In this document: piece after piece, positions 42,684 to 50,892 of the stretch | Layout of the letters: every line of letters starts with the position of its first letter | How positions within the stretch are numbered: the stretch's first letter is position 1 | Origin: Puia sp. | Lineage (GTDB): Bacteria > Bacteroidota > Bacteroidia > Chitinophagales > Chitinophagaceae | NCBI GenBank assembly: GCA_031292515.1 | Contig: JARLGZ010000275.1 | Span: 1-64,000, forward strand | Direction: 5' to 3' | DNA: 64,000 nt | Translations under genes and position numbers: made by a program | Notes under the pieces: model-generated | Databases searched by the model: none | What the model was told of the DNA's origin: nothing | Seen by the model: the letters and a program-made list of their open reading frames with translations, nothing else

Positions 42684-43154
42684 ATGAGTCACAAAAATGC
42701 TGAAGAGCAGTTCATGAGTTTGGGGTTAAAGCTACCCCCCCCGCCGTCCCCGAAAGGAGTATACAAACCGTGTCTGGTGGATGGGAAATATCTTTACCTG
42801 TCGGGACACGGGCCGGTAAAAGACGATCAGAGCCTGATCGTCGGCCGGATCGGGAAGGAGTTGGATATCGAAGAAGGCAAGCTGGCTGCAAGACAGGTCG
42901 CTTTGACCATGCTGGCCACGATCAGGGAACATATAGGCAGCCTGAACAAGGTTCGCCGCGTGATAAAAGTATTGGGGATGGTGAATTGCACGCCGGATTT
43001 TGAGCGTCACCCTTATGTCATCAATGGCTGCAGCGAGTTGTTCGCCGCAGTATGGGGCGAAGAGAACGGGATCGGCGTCCGCAGTGCCGTCGGCTTTGGA
43101 TCCCTTCCGGACAATATTCCTGTGGAAATTGAAGCTATCTTTGAACTACTATAA
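42684..43154 (+). CDS. RidA (YjgF/UK114)-family protein
   Basis: This 156-residue trimer-forming protein of the RidA superfamily hydrolyses reactive enamine or imine intermediates left by PLP enzymes. Seen are LYLSGHGP, the central VALTMLATIREHIGSL and the C-terminal RSAVGFGSLPDNIPVEIEA segment carrying the conserved Arg. It belongs to the longer, variant subgroup. It is 32 bases after GntP and 10 before the kinase, so it is cotranscribed. Its presence suggests an amino-acid or amino-sugar ammonia-lyase step in the pathway, although no PLP enzyme is encoded here. Confidence 0.92.
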   Translation: MSHKNAEEQFMSLGLKLPPPPSPKGVYKPCLVDGKYLYLSGHGPVKDDQSLIVGRIGKELDIEEGKLAARQVALTMLATIREHIGSLNKVRRVIKVLGMVNCTPDFERHPYVINGCSELFAAVWGEENGIGVRSAVGFGSLPDNIPVEIEAIFELL

Positions 43155-43164
43155 AACCAACCTC

Positions 43165-44199
43165 ATGGCAACCTATAACCGTGAACCGGTGCGCCTGGCA
43201 GCATTCGGGGAGTTTTTGCTCCGGCTGCACTGCAGTGATAATAAACGTATTCTTCAGGCCGGGGCCTACGACGCGTATTTTGCCGGTGCGGAGGCGAATG
43301 TCTGCGTATTGCTGGCCCGGCTGGGGATTCCTGCCAGTTACATCACCCGCGCGCCCGAGAATGATATTACCCTGGCGGGGATCGGCCAGTTGAGGAGCCA
43401 CGGGGTCATGACGGATCATATTCTTTTCGGGGGCGATAAGCTGGGGATCTATTTTACCGAACCCGGCAATGTGATCCGTCCCACACGGGTGATCTATGAC
43501 AGGACAGGGTCTTCTTATGCCTACCTTCAGCGCGGCATGGTCGATTGGGCAGACGCATTGTCCGGCGCCACCTATTTCCATTGGTCCGGTGTAGCCGCGG
43601 CCGTGTCGCAGGGAGCGGCGGACGCCTGTGCGGAAGCACTTGAAGTGGCTCGTGCAGGCGACATGATCATTTCATCCGATTTTAACTACAGGACTACTCT
43701 CTGGAAATATGGGAGGCATCCACGGGAGATCATGCCCGAACTATTACAGCATAGCCAGGTGGCGGTGGCCGATCTGGATTCGGCGGGTGTATATTTCGGC
43801 ATTGAAACGGATCCTCACGGTTCTGTCGAAGAACGCTTCCGGGAATGCAGCAGCGCTCTCCGTGAAAAACTGCCCAATCTGCAGGTGCTTGCGATGAGTT
43901 TTCGGAAGAGCGAGGCGGGTAGATCCGTCTATTCAGGAGCGTTGCTTTACAAAGGCGAGTGTTATTTTTCCGCGGGGTACGAGTTGACTTTCGTTGCCGA
44001 TCAGATCGGGGCGGGAGATGCTTTTACGGGCGGGCTATTGTACGGGCTGATGAATGGCTATGAGCCCGGCAGCATCATCGATTTTGCCACCGCCTGCGGT
44101 GCCTTGAAACAGAGCATCCCCGGCGACTGGGCGCTCCTGAATAAGGCCGAGATAGAACTGTTCGTCCGTAGCGGCGGATCCGGCAGGATTATCAGATAA
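43165..44199 (+). CDS. PfkB-family sugar kinase (2-keto-3-deoxygluconate kinase-like)
   Basis: The predicted protein has 344 residues with the ribokinase fold. Near the C-terminus VADQIGAGDAFTGGLLYGLM holds the anion-hole and catalytic Asp motif. The N-terminal FGEFLLRLHC, GAYDAYFAGAEANVCVLLARLG and SSDFNYR segments are typical of 2-dehydro-3-deoxygluconokinases. The ATG at 43165 is chosen; a longer in-frame start would overlap ridA. Phosphorylation of a keto-sugar acid fits the GntP importer. Exact substrate unknown; fructokinase-like activity is an alternative. Confidence 0.9.
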   Translation: MATYNREPVRLAAFGEFLLRLHCSDNKRILQAGAYDAYFAGAEANVCVLLARLGIPASYITRAPENDITLAGIGQLRSHGVMTDHILFGGDKLGIYFTEPGNVIRPTRVIYDRTGSSYAYLQRGMVDWADALSGATYFHWSGVAAAVSQGAADACAEALEVARAGDMIISSDFNYRTTLWKYGRHPREIMPELLQHSQVAVADLDSAGVYFGIETDPHGSVEERFRECSSALREKLPNLQVLAMSFRKSEAGRSVYSGALLYKGECYFSAGYELTFVADQIGAGDAFTGGLLYGLMNGYEPGSIIDFATACGALKQSIPGDWALLNKAEIELFVRSGGSGRIIR

Positions 44200-44311
44200 C
44201 CAGGGGGATCCCGGCACGATGAACCTTCGGCGGCCAAAGGGTTCCTGCAAACACGGACTTTTATCGTAAGGCCGGAAACCCTATCATTATATTCAGAAAC
44301 TATAACTCAAT

Positions 44312-45451
44312 ATGTTCACTATAGACGCACATTTGGACCTCAGCATGAATGCGATGGAGTGGAACCGCGATCTGAAACTACCGGTATCGGCTATTCGTCA
44401 GAGAGAAGCGGGTCTGACCGACAAGCCGGATCGTGAAAAGGGGGTGGTCTCGCTGCCCGAATTGAGGAAGGGGGGGATCGGACTGGTGGTCGCCACGCAG
44501 ATTGCCCGGTATGTCGCTCCCGGCAACCCGCTTCCCGGCTGGCATTCACCGCAGCAGGCCTGGGCCCAGACACAGGGGCAGCTTGCCTGGTATAAGACGA
44601 TGGAAGAAGCCGGCGAAATGGTAATGGTCAGGGACACTGCCGCGCTTGAGAAACAAGTAACACTTTGGAAGGGAGAGTTGCAGAAGGATGCCTTGCGTAA
44701 GGACGGGGACCGCGAAAAGGGGAGTGGGGTAGGAGACAAAGGCGACGGCAATGGAGATTCCCGTCCCGTCGGGTATATTTTAAGCCTGGAAGGCGCCGAT
44801 TCGATCGTCACCCTTGACCACCTCGAGAAAGCCCATGCCTATGGGCTGAGGGCGGTAGGACCGGCGCACTATGGGCCGGGCAGGTATGCCAATGGTACAG
44901 ATTCTTCAGGCGCTCTCAATGCTGAGGGCAAAGCGCTGCTGCGAAAAATGGATGAGTTGGGATTAATCCTGGATGCCACGCATCTGTGCGATGATGCTTT
45001 TTGGGACGCGATGAAAATATTCCGGGGCCCCGTATGGGCCAGTCACAACAATTGCCGGGTCCTGGTGGACCATAACAGACAGTTCAGCGATGATATGATA
45101 AAAGTGCTGATCGAAAGAGGAGCCGTGATCGGTGGCGCGCTCGACGCCTGGATGATGGTGCCCGGATGGGTGCGCGGTCAGTCCGAGCCCCGGGCCATGC
45201 AATGCAACCTGGAAAAAGTGATCGATCATTTGGATCATATCTGTCAACTGGCCGGTAATGCGGATCATATCGGGATCGGGACGGACCTGGATGGAGCTTT
45301 CGGTAAGGAGCAGTGCCCCTACGACGTGGAGACGATTGCAGACCTGCAAAAACTGCCGGCCCTGTTCGGCAAACGAGGCTATTCGCCCGAAGACATCGAA
45401 AAAGTCATGCATGGCAACTGGCTGACTTTCCTGCGGAAAGCCTGGAAATAA
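44312..45451 (+). CDS. M19-family membrane dipeptidase-like protein
   Basis: This 379-residue metallopeptidase of the renal-dipeptidase family has zinc-ligand motifs in the expected order: IDAHLDL (His7, Asp9), ILSLEGAD (Glu), LDATHLCDDAFW (His) and WASHNNCRVL (His), then GIGTDLDG with the late Asp. Members cleave dipeptides, including those with a D-residue. There is no signal peptide, so it is likely cytoplasmic. A hydrophilic insert of about 25 residues (KDGDREKGSGVGDKGDGN) precedes ILSLEG. As the last + strand gene of the locus it suggests that a peptide or amino-acid moiety is part of the substrate. Confidence 0.93.
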   Translation: MFTIDAHLDLSMNAMEWNRDLKLPVSAIRQREAGLTDKPDREKGVVSLPELRKGGIGLVVATQIARYVAPGNPLPGWHSPQQAWAQTQGQLAWYKTMEEAGEMVMVRDTAALEKQVTLWKGELQKDALRKDGDREKGSGVGDKGDGNGDSRPVGYILSLEGADSIVTLDHLEKAHAYGLRAVGPAHYGPGRYANGTDSSGALNAEGKALLRKMDELGLILDATHLCDDAFWDAMKIFRGPVWASHNNCRVLVDHNRQFSDDMIKVLIERGAVIGGALDAWMMVPGWVRGQSEPRAMQCNLEKVIDHLDHICQLAGNADHIGIGTDLDGAFGKEQCPYDVETIADLQKLPALFGKRGYSPEDIEKVMHGNWLTFLRKAWK

Positions 45452-45528
45452 TCTTCAGGCCCGGCACGATCGGCGAGTCTGAACATTATCCCGCCTCCCG
45501 CCCGCAACCGCGGCAGACATGCGAAGAG

Positions 45529-46209
45529 CTAATTCTGCCGGTCCACGATCGGCAGTAATTCGAGCAGATTATGCAGGATATGATCCGGATGAGCAGACAG
45601 AAGCTGCGCTTCGGTGTGCGCTCCGGTCGTGATGCCGATGCTAAGCCCGCAACCCGCATTTTCTCCTTCTTCGATATCGATCATCGAGTCGCCGACTTTT
45701 ACGACTTCCCCGGCATCCGTCACATTAAAGCGCTTCATGGCAAGCAATATCATATCAGGCCGCGGACGGTTCTGCGCCACATCCGATGCCGTGACCAGTC
45801 CGTCGATTTCCTCCCCTTCCCGCCAACCCAGTTTTTTGATCAGGGACCGCGCCGTCTCTTCGTTGTAACCTGTATTCAGGACGACGAGGATCTTTCTCTC
45901 CCTCAGGGCCCTGAATAATTCTTCAGCGCCTTCCACGGGGGTGATGTCCAGTTCCTTGTAGGCCTTTTCAAGGGAGACGAGGAACCGTTCGAAGATGCTT
46001 TTGGCCAAAGCCTCGTCCTTGTTACCCCCGTATACTTTCAGGATGTCCCGGATGGCCTGGAATTTCTCCTTGCCCGCGCCTTCTGCCAGCACCTGATCGA
46101 GCGTAAAGTCAAATCCTGCTTCATTGATAGATTTGCGTAACGTCTTGTATACGACGTTGTCTTCATTTACGGTAGTGCCTGCCATGTCGAAAACGACCAT
46201 CTTTATCAT
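45529..46209 (-). CDS. Phosphonatase-like HAD hydrolase
   Basis: This 226-residue HAD-superfamily enzyme has motif I FDMAGTTVNE (nucleophile Asp), a helical cap with EGAGKEKFQAIRDIL, motif II LNTGYNEET, motif III RPRPDMI and motif IV VKVGDSMIDIEEGENAG. The Ala after the nucleophile and the overall layout place it near phosphonatase (PhnX-like) proteins common in Bacteroidota, but phosphonoacetaldehyde need not be its substrate. It converges with the dipeptidase gene and may dephosphorylate a product of the kinase pathway. Confidence 0.9.
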   Translation of the reverse strand: MIKMVVFDMAGTTVNEDNVVYKTLRKSINEAGFDFTLDQVLAEGAGKEKFQAIRDILKVYGGNKDEALAKSIFERFLVSLEKAYKELDITPVEGAEELFRALRERKILVVLNTGYNEETARSLIKKLGWREGEEIDGLVTASDVAQNRPRPDMILLAMKRFNVTDAGEVVKVGDSMIDIEEGENAGCGLSIGITTGAHTEAQLLSAHPDHILHNLLELLPIVDRQN

Positions 46210-46315
46210 CGTGCTGATTTTTGCGGCAAGATAGGCCGCAATTCGATTTTTATCCGTTATTTTTTTGTTTCGGGGACCCGGCGGTTATAAACGGGGACCG
46301 GCGACCATAAAAAAA

Positions 46316-46340
46316 GCCGTCTCAAAGGAATTGAGACGGC
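46316..46340 (-). terminator. Rho-independent terminator of the lipoprotein gene
   Basis: Perfect ten-base arms GCCGTCTCAA and TTGAGACGGC around a five-base loop are followed on the minus strand by a T-run (46308-46315 on the + strand is A-rich). It lies about 70 bases beyond the stop at 46412. Confidence 0.92.
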
Positions 46341-46411
46341 CGTCCTGACAAAACGCCGGGTAGGTACTTATCTAAACTAACCGGAGTATGGGTCCGGAAT
46401 GAGGAGTTTCA

Positions 46412-47398
46412 TTAATAAGGCCCTATGTAGGTATAGGTTTTTCCGCCAATGGTCCAGGCGGCCTTGTAGTAATAATTCCCTTCTCCCGGACAACCGGTCG
46501 AGTCCCCATTGGCGTCGAGGCCATACGTAATATCGGTGGTCACCGCGGGTCTGATGGTCTCGGTCTGGCCGCTTGTCAGCCTGAGATTACAGGACTGCTG
46601 GATCACCATCGGCTCTAGGATGAGCCTTTCAAAACTGTTTCCATAGCGATTCGTACCCCACTCGGAGATGTCCTTATTGGTTCCATCCGAATAGGTTCCC
46701 GTAGTCGTGATGACCAGGCCGTTATTGTATGTGAATGCTCTTTGCTTGGCTATATTCCAGGTGCGGGTAGCGCTGTCCCCGAAATTGATAGAGAGATTGC
46801 TGGCAGCGATCGAATGGGTAATAGTTCCCAATGTTTCAAGATCCTTCAGGCTGCCTCCGCTGACATTGGTGTAGGTATATGTCCCGTTCAGCGTAATCGT
46901 CTTGTTGTCAGCGACACGGGTGATCTTCAGGTTTTGAACGCTGACGGTCGCTATGGCGCCGGTATCGCGCCAGTGCACTCCTTCGGGAATCGAGATGACC
47001 ACGGTCCCGGTCCGCGTACGATTGCCCCAGCAATTGGTCCCGTTGTAAGTGATGGTCACCGTCTTGGCTCCCGCCGCTGTATCCAGTACGACGGTGGCAT
47101 CGCAGATCAGGCTGGTAGAGGTTACCGATCCGCTGCCTTCGCTGTACGGGGAAATTCCATGGGTAGTCCCCGACACGGCGTCTCCATTGATACTGGACTG
47201 GCTGGTAAGAGAGGTTGTGACATCATTGGTGCTCGCGTCTACTTCGTTGGAGACCTGGGTCTCATCACTGGATTGGGTCTGAACCTGGGTGGTACTGGTT
47301 CCTCCGGATCCTGACGAACTGCTGCTCTTGCTGCAGGCGACCATCAGACCCCCGAAAATAAGAATGGCTGTCAAAGGAAAAATAACCTGTTTTTTCAT
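46412..47398 (-). CDS. Lipoprotein of unknown function with a Ser-rich linker
   Basis: This 328-residue protein has a lipoprotein signal ending LMVACSKS (Cys at residue 22) followed by a Ser/Gly/Thr-rich linker (about 23-90) and a beta-rich, Thr/Asn-rich globular region with three or four cysteines (LICDATV, GTNCWGN, QQSCNLR, STGCPGE). No family is recognised. It is probably an outer-membrane or surface lipoprotein. It has its own terminator. Confidence 0.8.
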   Translation of the reverse strand: MKKQVIFPLTAILIFGGLMVACSKSSSSSGSGGTSTTQVQTQSSDETQVSNEVDASTNDVTTSLTSQSSINGDAVSGTTHGISPYSEGSGSVTSTSLICDATVVLDTAAGAKTVTITYNGTNCWGNRTRTGTVVISIPEGVHWRDTGAIATVSVQNLKITRVADNKTITLNGTYTYTNVSGGSLKDLETLGTITHSIAASNLSINFGDSATRTWNIAKQRAFTYNNGLVITTTGTYSDGTNKDISEWGTNRYGNSFERLILEPMVIQQSCNLRLTSGQTETIRPAVTTDITYGLDANGDSTGCPGEGNYYYKAAWTIGGKTYTYIGPY

Positions 47399-47513
47399 AA
47401 TGCTTGGATTTGTAAGTGGTTGATTTCGCGGGTGAATGCAATACCCGCCAGTTTGCAGCCTAAAACGGCCGGGTGAACTTCTTATTTCCCTGTTATCTTA
47501 TGAAAACCAATCA

Positions 47514-47527
47514 TTAACATTTGTTAA
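47514..47527. promoter_or_regulatory. TTAACA/TGTTAA inverted repeat
   Basis: TTAACA-TT-TGTTAA lies in the intergenic region between the minus-strand lipoprotein gene (starts 47398) and the possible + strand small gene at 47573. It is a candidate operator or promoter element of unknown owner. Confidence 0.35.
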
Positions 47528-47572
47528 GAATGATTCAATTGATAACCAGGGAGATGGAAGCCCCTGAGAATA

Positions 47573-47788
47573 ATGGCTGTCAGCTACTGGGCAGAAATAA
47601 GTCCGTATTTGCTAAATTTATGGTTTACAGGCAGAATTGGCCAAGTGTTACCCAGCAAAATATTCCCCGTAATATTATGCCGCGATAGTCCCTTGCTGAA
47701 TGATCTGCTTTTTACACCTGAGGAGTTCCGGCTCTATAGCATTCCATTCCCCGATAGCCTGGACTGGATAAGGCCTTATATCAAATAA
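47573..47788 (+). CDS. Possible small protein of 71 residues
   Basis: An ATG-started frame of 71 codons ends only two bases before a strong + strand terminator, an arrangement expected of a real gene or of the 3' end of a decayed one. The sequence is neither membrane-spanning nor low-complexity and ends LYSIPFPDSLDWIRPYIK. I recognise no family. No strong ribosome-binding site is seen, and in-frame stops lie upstream, so if it is a remnant the front has been lost. Confidence 0.4.
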   Translation: MAVSYWAEISPYLLNLWFTGRIGQVLPSKIFPVILCRDSPLLNDLLFTPEEFRLYSIPFPDSLDWIRPYIK

Positions 47789-47790
47789 GG

Positions 47791-47816
47791 CCGCCCCCGG
47801 TATAGGGGGCGGTTTT
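47791..47816 (+). terminator. Rho-independent terminator after the small frame
   Basis: Arms CCGCCCCC and GGGGGCGG around GGTATA are followed by TTTTATC. No other + strand gene ends nearby, so it supports transcription through 47573-47788. Confidence 0.88.
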
Positions 47817-47878
47817 ATCTATTTTATCTTTTATCTATTTTACCGTTTAGCCGGCTTTGACTGCCTGATCGGCATTGA

Positions 47879-48784
47879 CTATTTCGCCTGCGAATCCGGT
47901 GTTGACTCCAATAGCTTGTACAATTCATCGAGTTTCGGGGACAGGATGATCTCCGTTCTCCGGTTCAGTGCCCTTCCTGCGGGTGTGCTATTGGATTGAA
48001 CGGGATCGTACTGGCTATGACCGGACGCGATCACCCGCAACGGATCCACTTTATAATCGATGGTCAGGATGCGGACGATGGCAGCCGACCGCGCAAGGCT
48101 CAGGTCCCAGTTGTCCTGGTATTTTCCGCGGATGGGGATGGAATCGGTATGTCCTTCGATATCGACAGTAATATCAGGATTGATGTTGAGGACTTCAGCC
48201 AGTTTGCCGAGGGCTTCTTTTCCCTTTGTATTCACTACCGCGCTGCCGGAAGGGAAGAGGAGATTCTCTTGCAGGCTTACATAGACCTTTCCGTTTTTGA
48301 TGGCCACGGTCAGTTCATTCGAGTTGAAGCCGACCAGGGCATCACTCATCTTCCTGCGGATCTCCAGGATGGCCTTCTTCTGCTGGTCCATCAGGGCCTG
48401 CAGTTGTTCGAGCCTTTTTTGCTGGTTGGCGAGTTCCTGCTGGCTCTTGCTTAGCTGTGATTGTTTGTTGGCGGCATCCTTGGAGAGTTGCCCGGCCTTG
48501 TTGTCCAGTTCGCTGATTTCCTTGTGCAGGGCATCGATCTGTCCGTTTAAATCGGCGATATTCCCTTGCAGCCCGCTGATTTTATTGGCCATGACGGCGC
48601 TGTCTGCCCGCACCGATTTCAGGCTGGCATCGAGGTATCTTACCCTGGCATCCAGCAGGGCGCTATCATTTCTGGCGGAGGCAAGCGCCGCCTGGGACTC
48701 CTTAAATTTTTTGGTGGGTACGCAACTGGTAAAAAACAATACGCTGAGGGCTGTCAGCATCGAGGCATAGATCTTCTTTGTCAT
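47879..48784 (-). CDS. OmpA-family lipoprotein with a coiled-coil stalk
   Basis: The predicted protein has 301 residues. A lipoprotein signal (LFFTSCVPTKKF) is followed by a long coiled coil (about 25-145, with QLSKSQQELANQQKRLEQL) and a C-terminal OmpA peptidoglycan-binding domain (about 170-285; IEGHTDSIPIRGK, then NWDLSLARSAAIVRIL and RALNRRTEIIL). It should tether the outer membrane to peptidoglycan. The start at 48784 (MTKKIYASM) gives a proper signal; an in-frame ATG at 48817 adds a polar extension. Short TTTTATCTA repeats follow its stop codon. Confidence 0.93.
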   Translation of the reverse strand: MTKKIYASMLTALSVLFFTSCVPTKKFKESQAALASARNDSALLDARVRYLDASLKSVRADSAVMANKISGLQGNIADLNGQIDALHKEISELDNKAGQLSKDAANKQSQLSKSQQELANQQKRLEQLQALMDQQKKAILEIRRKMSDALVGFNSNELTVAIKNGKVYVSLQENLLFPSGSAVVNTKGKEALGKLAEVLNINPDITVDIEGHTDSIPIRGKYQDNWDLSLARSAAIVRILTIDYKVDPLRVIASGHSQYDPVQSNSTPAGRALNRRTEIILSPKLDELYKLLESTPDSQAK

Positions 48785-48864
48785 ATCCGGGTCTTTAATT
48801 AAAAAATAGGGGTTCAAGGGCCTCCAACAACACAGGGCCCGTCATAGTCATTTGTAATTTACAA

Positions 48865-49980
48865 TCAAGGCATGATCTTCAAACAGACAGGGCTGGGGAT
48901 CTGAAGCTCTTTGCCGGTAGGCGTCAGCAAGCCTGTCGTTTGATCGATCTTGAAGATGACGACATTGTCGCTGTTTTGATTGGCCGCCAGCAGGAAGTGA
49001 CTCGTCGGATCGATCACGAAATTACGCGGAGTCTTGCCCAGTACCGAGTCGATTCCCTGCAATTTCAGCAGGCCGTCTGCCTGGTTGATGGTGTAAACGG
49101 CGATGCTGTTGGCATCACCGCGGTTGGAAGCGTATAGGAATTTCCCGTCGGGAGAAACATGGATATCCGCGCTTCCGATCACGCCGCTATATCCCTGCGG
49201 ATGAGAGCTAATGCGTTGGATCGGCGTCAGCTGGCTTTTTTTGTAACGATAAGCGTCTACAAAGCCCCCTTTTTCCTCGATCAGGTATACAAAGGGCCTG
49301 GTCGGGTGAAAGCTCATATGCCTCGGGCCATTGCCCGGCTGGAGTTTGGAGGAGGAATCCGGTGAAGCGGGAGAGAGGGGTTGGGGGAGGGATCCGTTAA
49401 AATCATAGATCGATATCTTATCCAGACCCAGATCGGCAACATAAACATATTTGTTGTCAGGGGAAAAAGTCGCCGAGTGCACATGCGGTTTCTCGGGCTT
49501 ATCGGCCGTTCCACCCTGACCGGTATGCTGGATGAACTGGGAGAGGGGGCCTACGCTCCCGTCTTCATGGAGAGGAAGGACAGAAAGACTGCCACCGCCA
49601 TAGTTGGCCAACAGCACATATTTCATGTGGGCATCCACCGAAACGTAACAAGGGCCGTTGCCACCACCCGGCTGTTTGTTCAGGAATTGCAGTTGTCCCG
49701 TGGCCTTGTCAAAAGAGAAGGCGCTCACACCTCCATTCGAGCCCCCGGCTTCATTGGCGGCATACAGGAGACGGCCTCCGGGAGCTATTGCCAGGTAGGA
49801 GGGGTTGTCCGACATGATCGTGCTGACGGGCTCGGCGTTGCCGGTGCTCGTATTGAAGCGGTAGACATAGATGCCCTTGCTGTCTCCTTTGTTGGTATAA
49901 GTACCTATGAACAAATAATGATTTTGAGCGTAGCCGCAAACAGATGCAAAAAAGGCTGAAATCAGAATCAGGAAGCGCAT
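48865..49980 (-). CDS. Lactonase-family beta-propeller protein, exported
   Basis: The predicted protein has 371 residues and a signal peptide (MRFLILISAFFASVCGYAQ); this start is preferred over an upstream in-frame ATG at 50079. It has the seven-bladed propeller of the 6-phosphogluconolactonase (YbhE/Pgl-like) family, with HYLFIGTYTNKGDSKGIYVY in the first blade, FSPDNKYVYVADLG, GNGPRHMSFHPTRPFVY and VSPDGKFLYASNRG. The exported location argues against a role in the cytoplasmic pentose pathway, so the substrate is unknown. Confidence 0.9.
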   Translation of the reverse strand: MRFLILISAFFASVCGYAQNHYLFIGTYTNKGDSKGIYVYRFNTSTGNAEPVSTIMSDNPSYLAIAPGGRLLYAANEAGGSNGGVSAFSFDKATGQLQFLNKQPGGGNGPCYVSVDAHMKYVLLANYGGGSLSVLPLHEDGSVGPLSQFIQHTGQGGTADKPEKPHVHSATFSPDNKYVYVADLGLDKISIYDFNGSLPQPLSPASPDSSSKLQPGNGPRHMSFHPTRPFVYLIEEKGGFVDAYRYKKSQLTPIQRISSHPQGYSGVIGSADIHVSPDGKFLYASNRGDANSIAVYTINQADGLLKLQGIDSVLGKTPRNFVIDPTSHFLLAANQNSDNVVIFKIDQTTGLLTPTGKELQIPSPVCLKIMP

Positions 49981-50109
49981 ATGAATATGAATTATAGAGT
50001 TTCTGCAATGTAAGACAAAATGGCGGACCGTAGCGCCGAAAAAAGTCCGGAGGCCCCCTCGTACAATGGAAGGCCGCAACCGGGGACGGAAGGAAGGGGT
50101 ATAAAAAAA

Positions 50110-50131
50110 TTAAGGGCCATAGGGCCCTTAA
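50110..50131 (-). terminator. Rho-independent terminator of the cold-shock gene
   Basis: Nine-base perfect arms TTAAGGGCC and GGCCCTTAA around ATAG are followed on the minus strand by a T-run (A-run at 50103-50109). It lies 23 bases beyond the cold-shock stop codon. Confidence 0.92.
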
Positions 50132-50153
50132 TAACTGTGCAAAAAGATCAGAT

Positions 50154-50360
50154 TTATCGGATCAATTTTACGTTTACCGCGTTCAGGCCCTTTTTTCCGT
50201 TTTGCAGATCAAACTCCACCCTGTCGTTTTCTTTGATCTGATCGATGAGTCCGCTTGCATGGACAAAGGTTTCTTTGCTGGAGTCATCATGTTTGATAAA
50301 TCCAAACCCTTTGTCGGCATTGAAGAACTTTACGGTGCCTGTTGTTTTAGTGTCCATCAT
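50154..50360 (-). CDS. csp: Cold-shock-domain RNA chaperone
   Basis: The protein of about 68 residues has the cold-shock OB fold: GTVKFFNADKGFGFI (RNP1 KGFGFI), ETFVHASGL (RNP2) and the C-terminal VEFDLQNGKKGLNAVNV. It binds single-stranded RNA or DNA. The start at 50360 (MMDTKTTG) is chosen; a longer in-frame start adds a hydrophobic leader not seen in the family. The roughly 100 bases upstream, with no gene, may hold a regulatory leader. Confidence 0.95.
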   Translation of the reverse strand: MMDTKTTGTVKFFNADKGFGFIKHDDSSKETFVHASGLIDQIKENDRVEFDLQNGKKGLNAVNVKLIR

Positions 50361-50411
50361 TAAATTGTATTGGTAATAAAATAGGCGTGCAAGGTAAGCA
50401 TTTTTTAGCAC

Positions 50412-50776
50412 TCGGGGGGAATTACTATTTCGGATAGTTGTGGCAGCGCCGGAACAATTACCTGTACCGGGCTTTGGGGGAATCTTACGAAGCGGGATCG
50501 TAGTCTTACGAAGTCGTTCTGCAGTAAATACTTTCCAATAAGAGTTTGTCCGTATCGCGGGATAAGTTAACTACAAACCGGGGTCAATTTCGGATCCTGA
50601 AACTTTGAATCCTTTTGTGATTGACTGAAATTTGCTCTCGTGAATGAATGAAATCCATACTCCTTTGAACAAACCGCTGCCTTGAAATCCGAGCCTCTGA
50701 AAACCGAAAAAAAGTCCAATACCCTACCTGCCAAAAAACCGCTGTAAGCACCGTCCGTTTTACAGAAATCGTTAAA
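50412..50776. other. Intergenic region with possible + strand transcript
   Basis: About 365 bases have no convincing long gene. They contain two TCTTACGAAG words (50482 and 50503) and a Lys/Pro-rich frame of about 20-28 codons ending TAA near 50745. A strong + strand terminator follows at 50777, implying that something is transcribed here: a small RNA, a leader peptide or a decayed gene. Confidence 0.4.
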
Positions 50777-50809
50777 CCCGTGCCGGCTATGTCCGGCATG
50801 GGCTTTTTA
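50777..50809 (+). terminator. Orphan rho-independent terminator
   Basis: Arms CCCGTGCCGG and CCGGCATGGG (one wobble) around CTATGT are followed by CTTTTTAT. No annotated + strand gene lies upstream within 2 kb. Confidence 0.88.
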
Positions 50810-50892
50810 TTCAGGACCTCAGTTTGGGATCTCACATTCTTTTAGAATCTTTCGAATCCTCGCCGCCTTCTTACCTTTGTGCAAAAAAGGAA

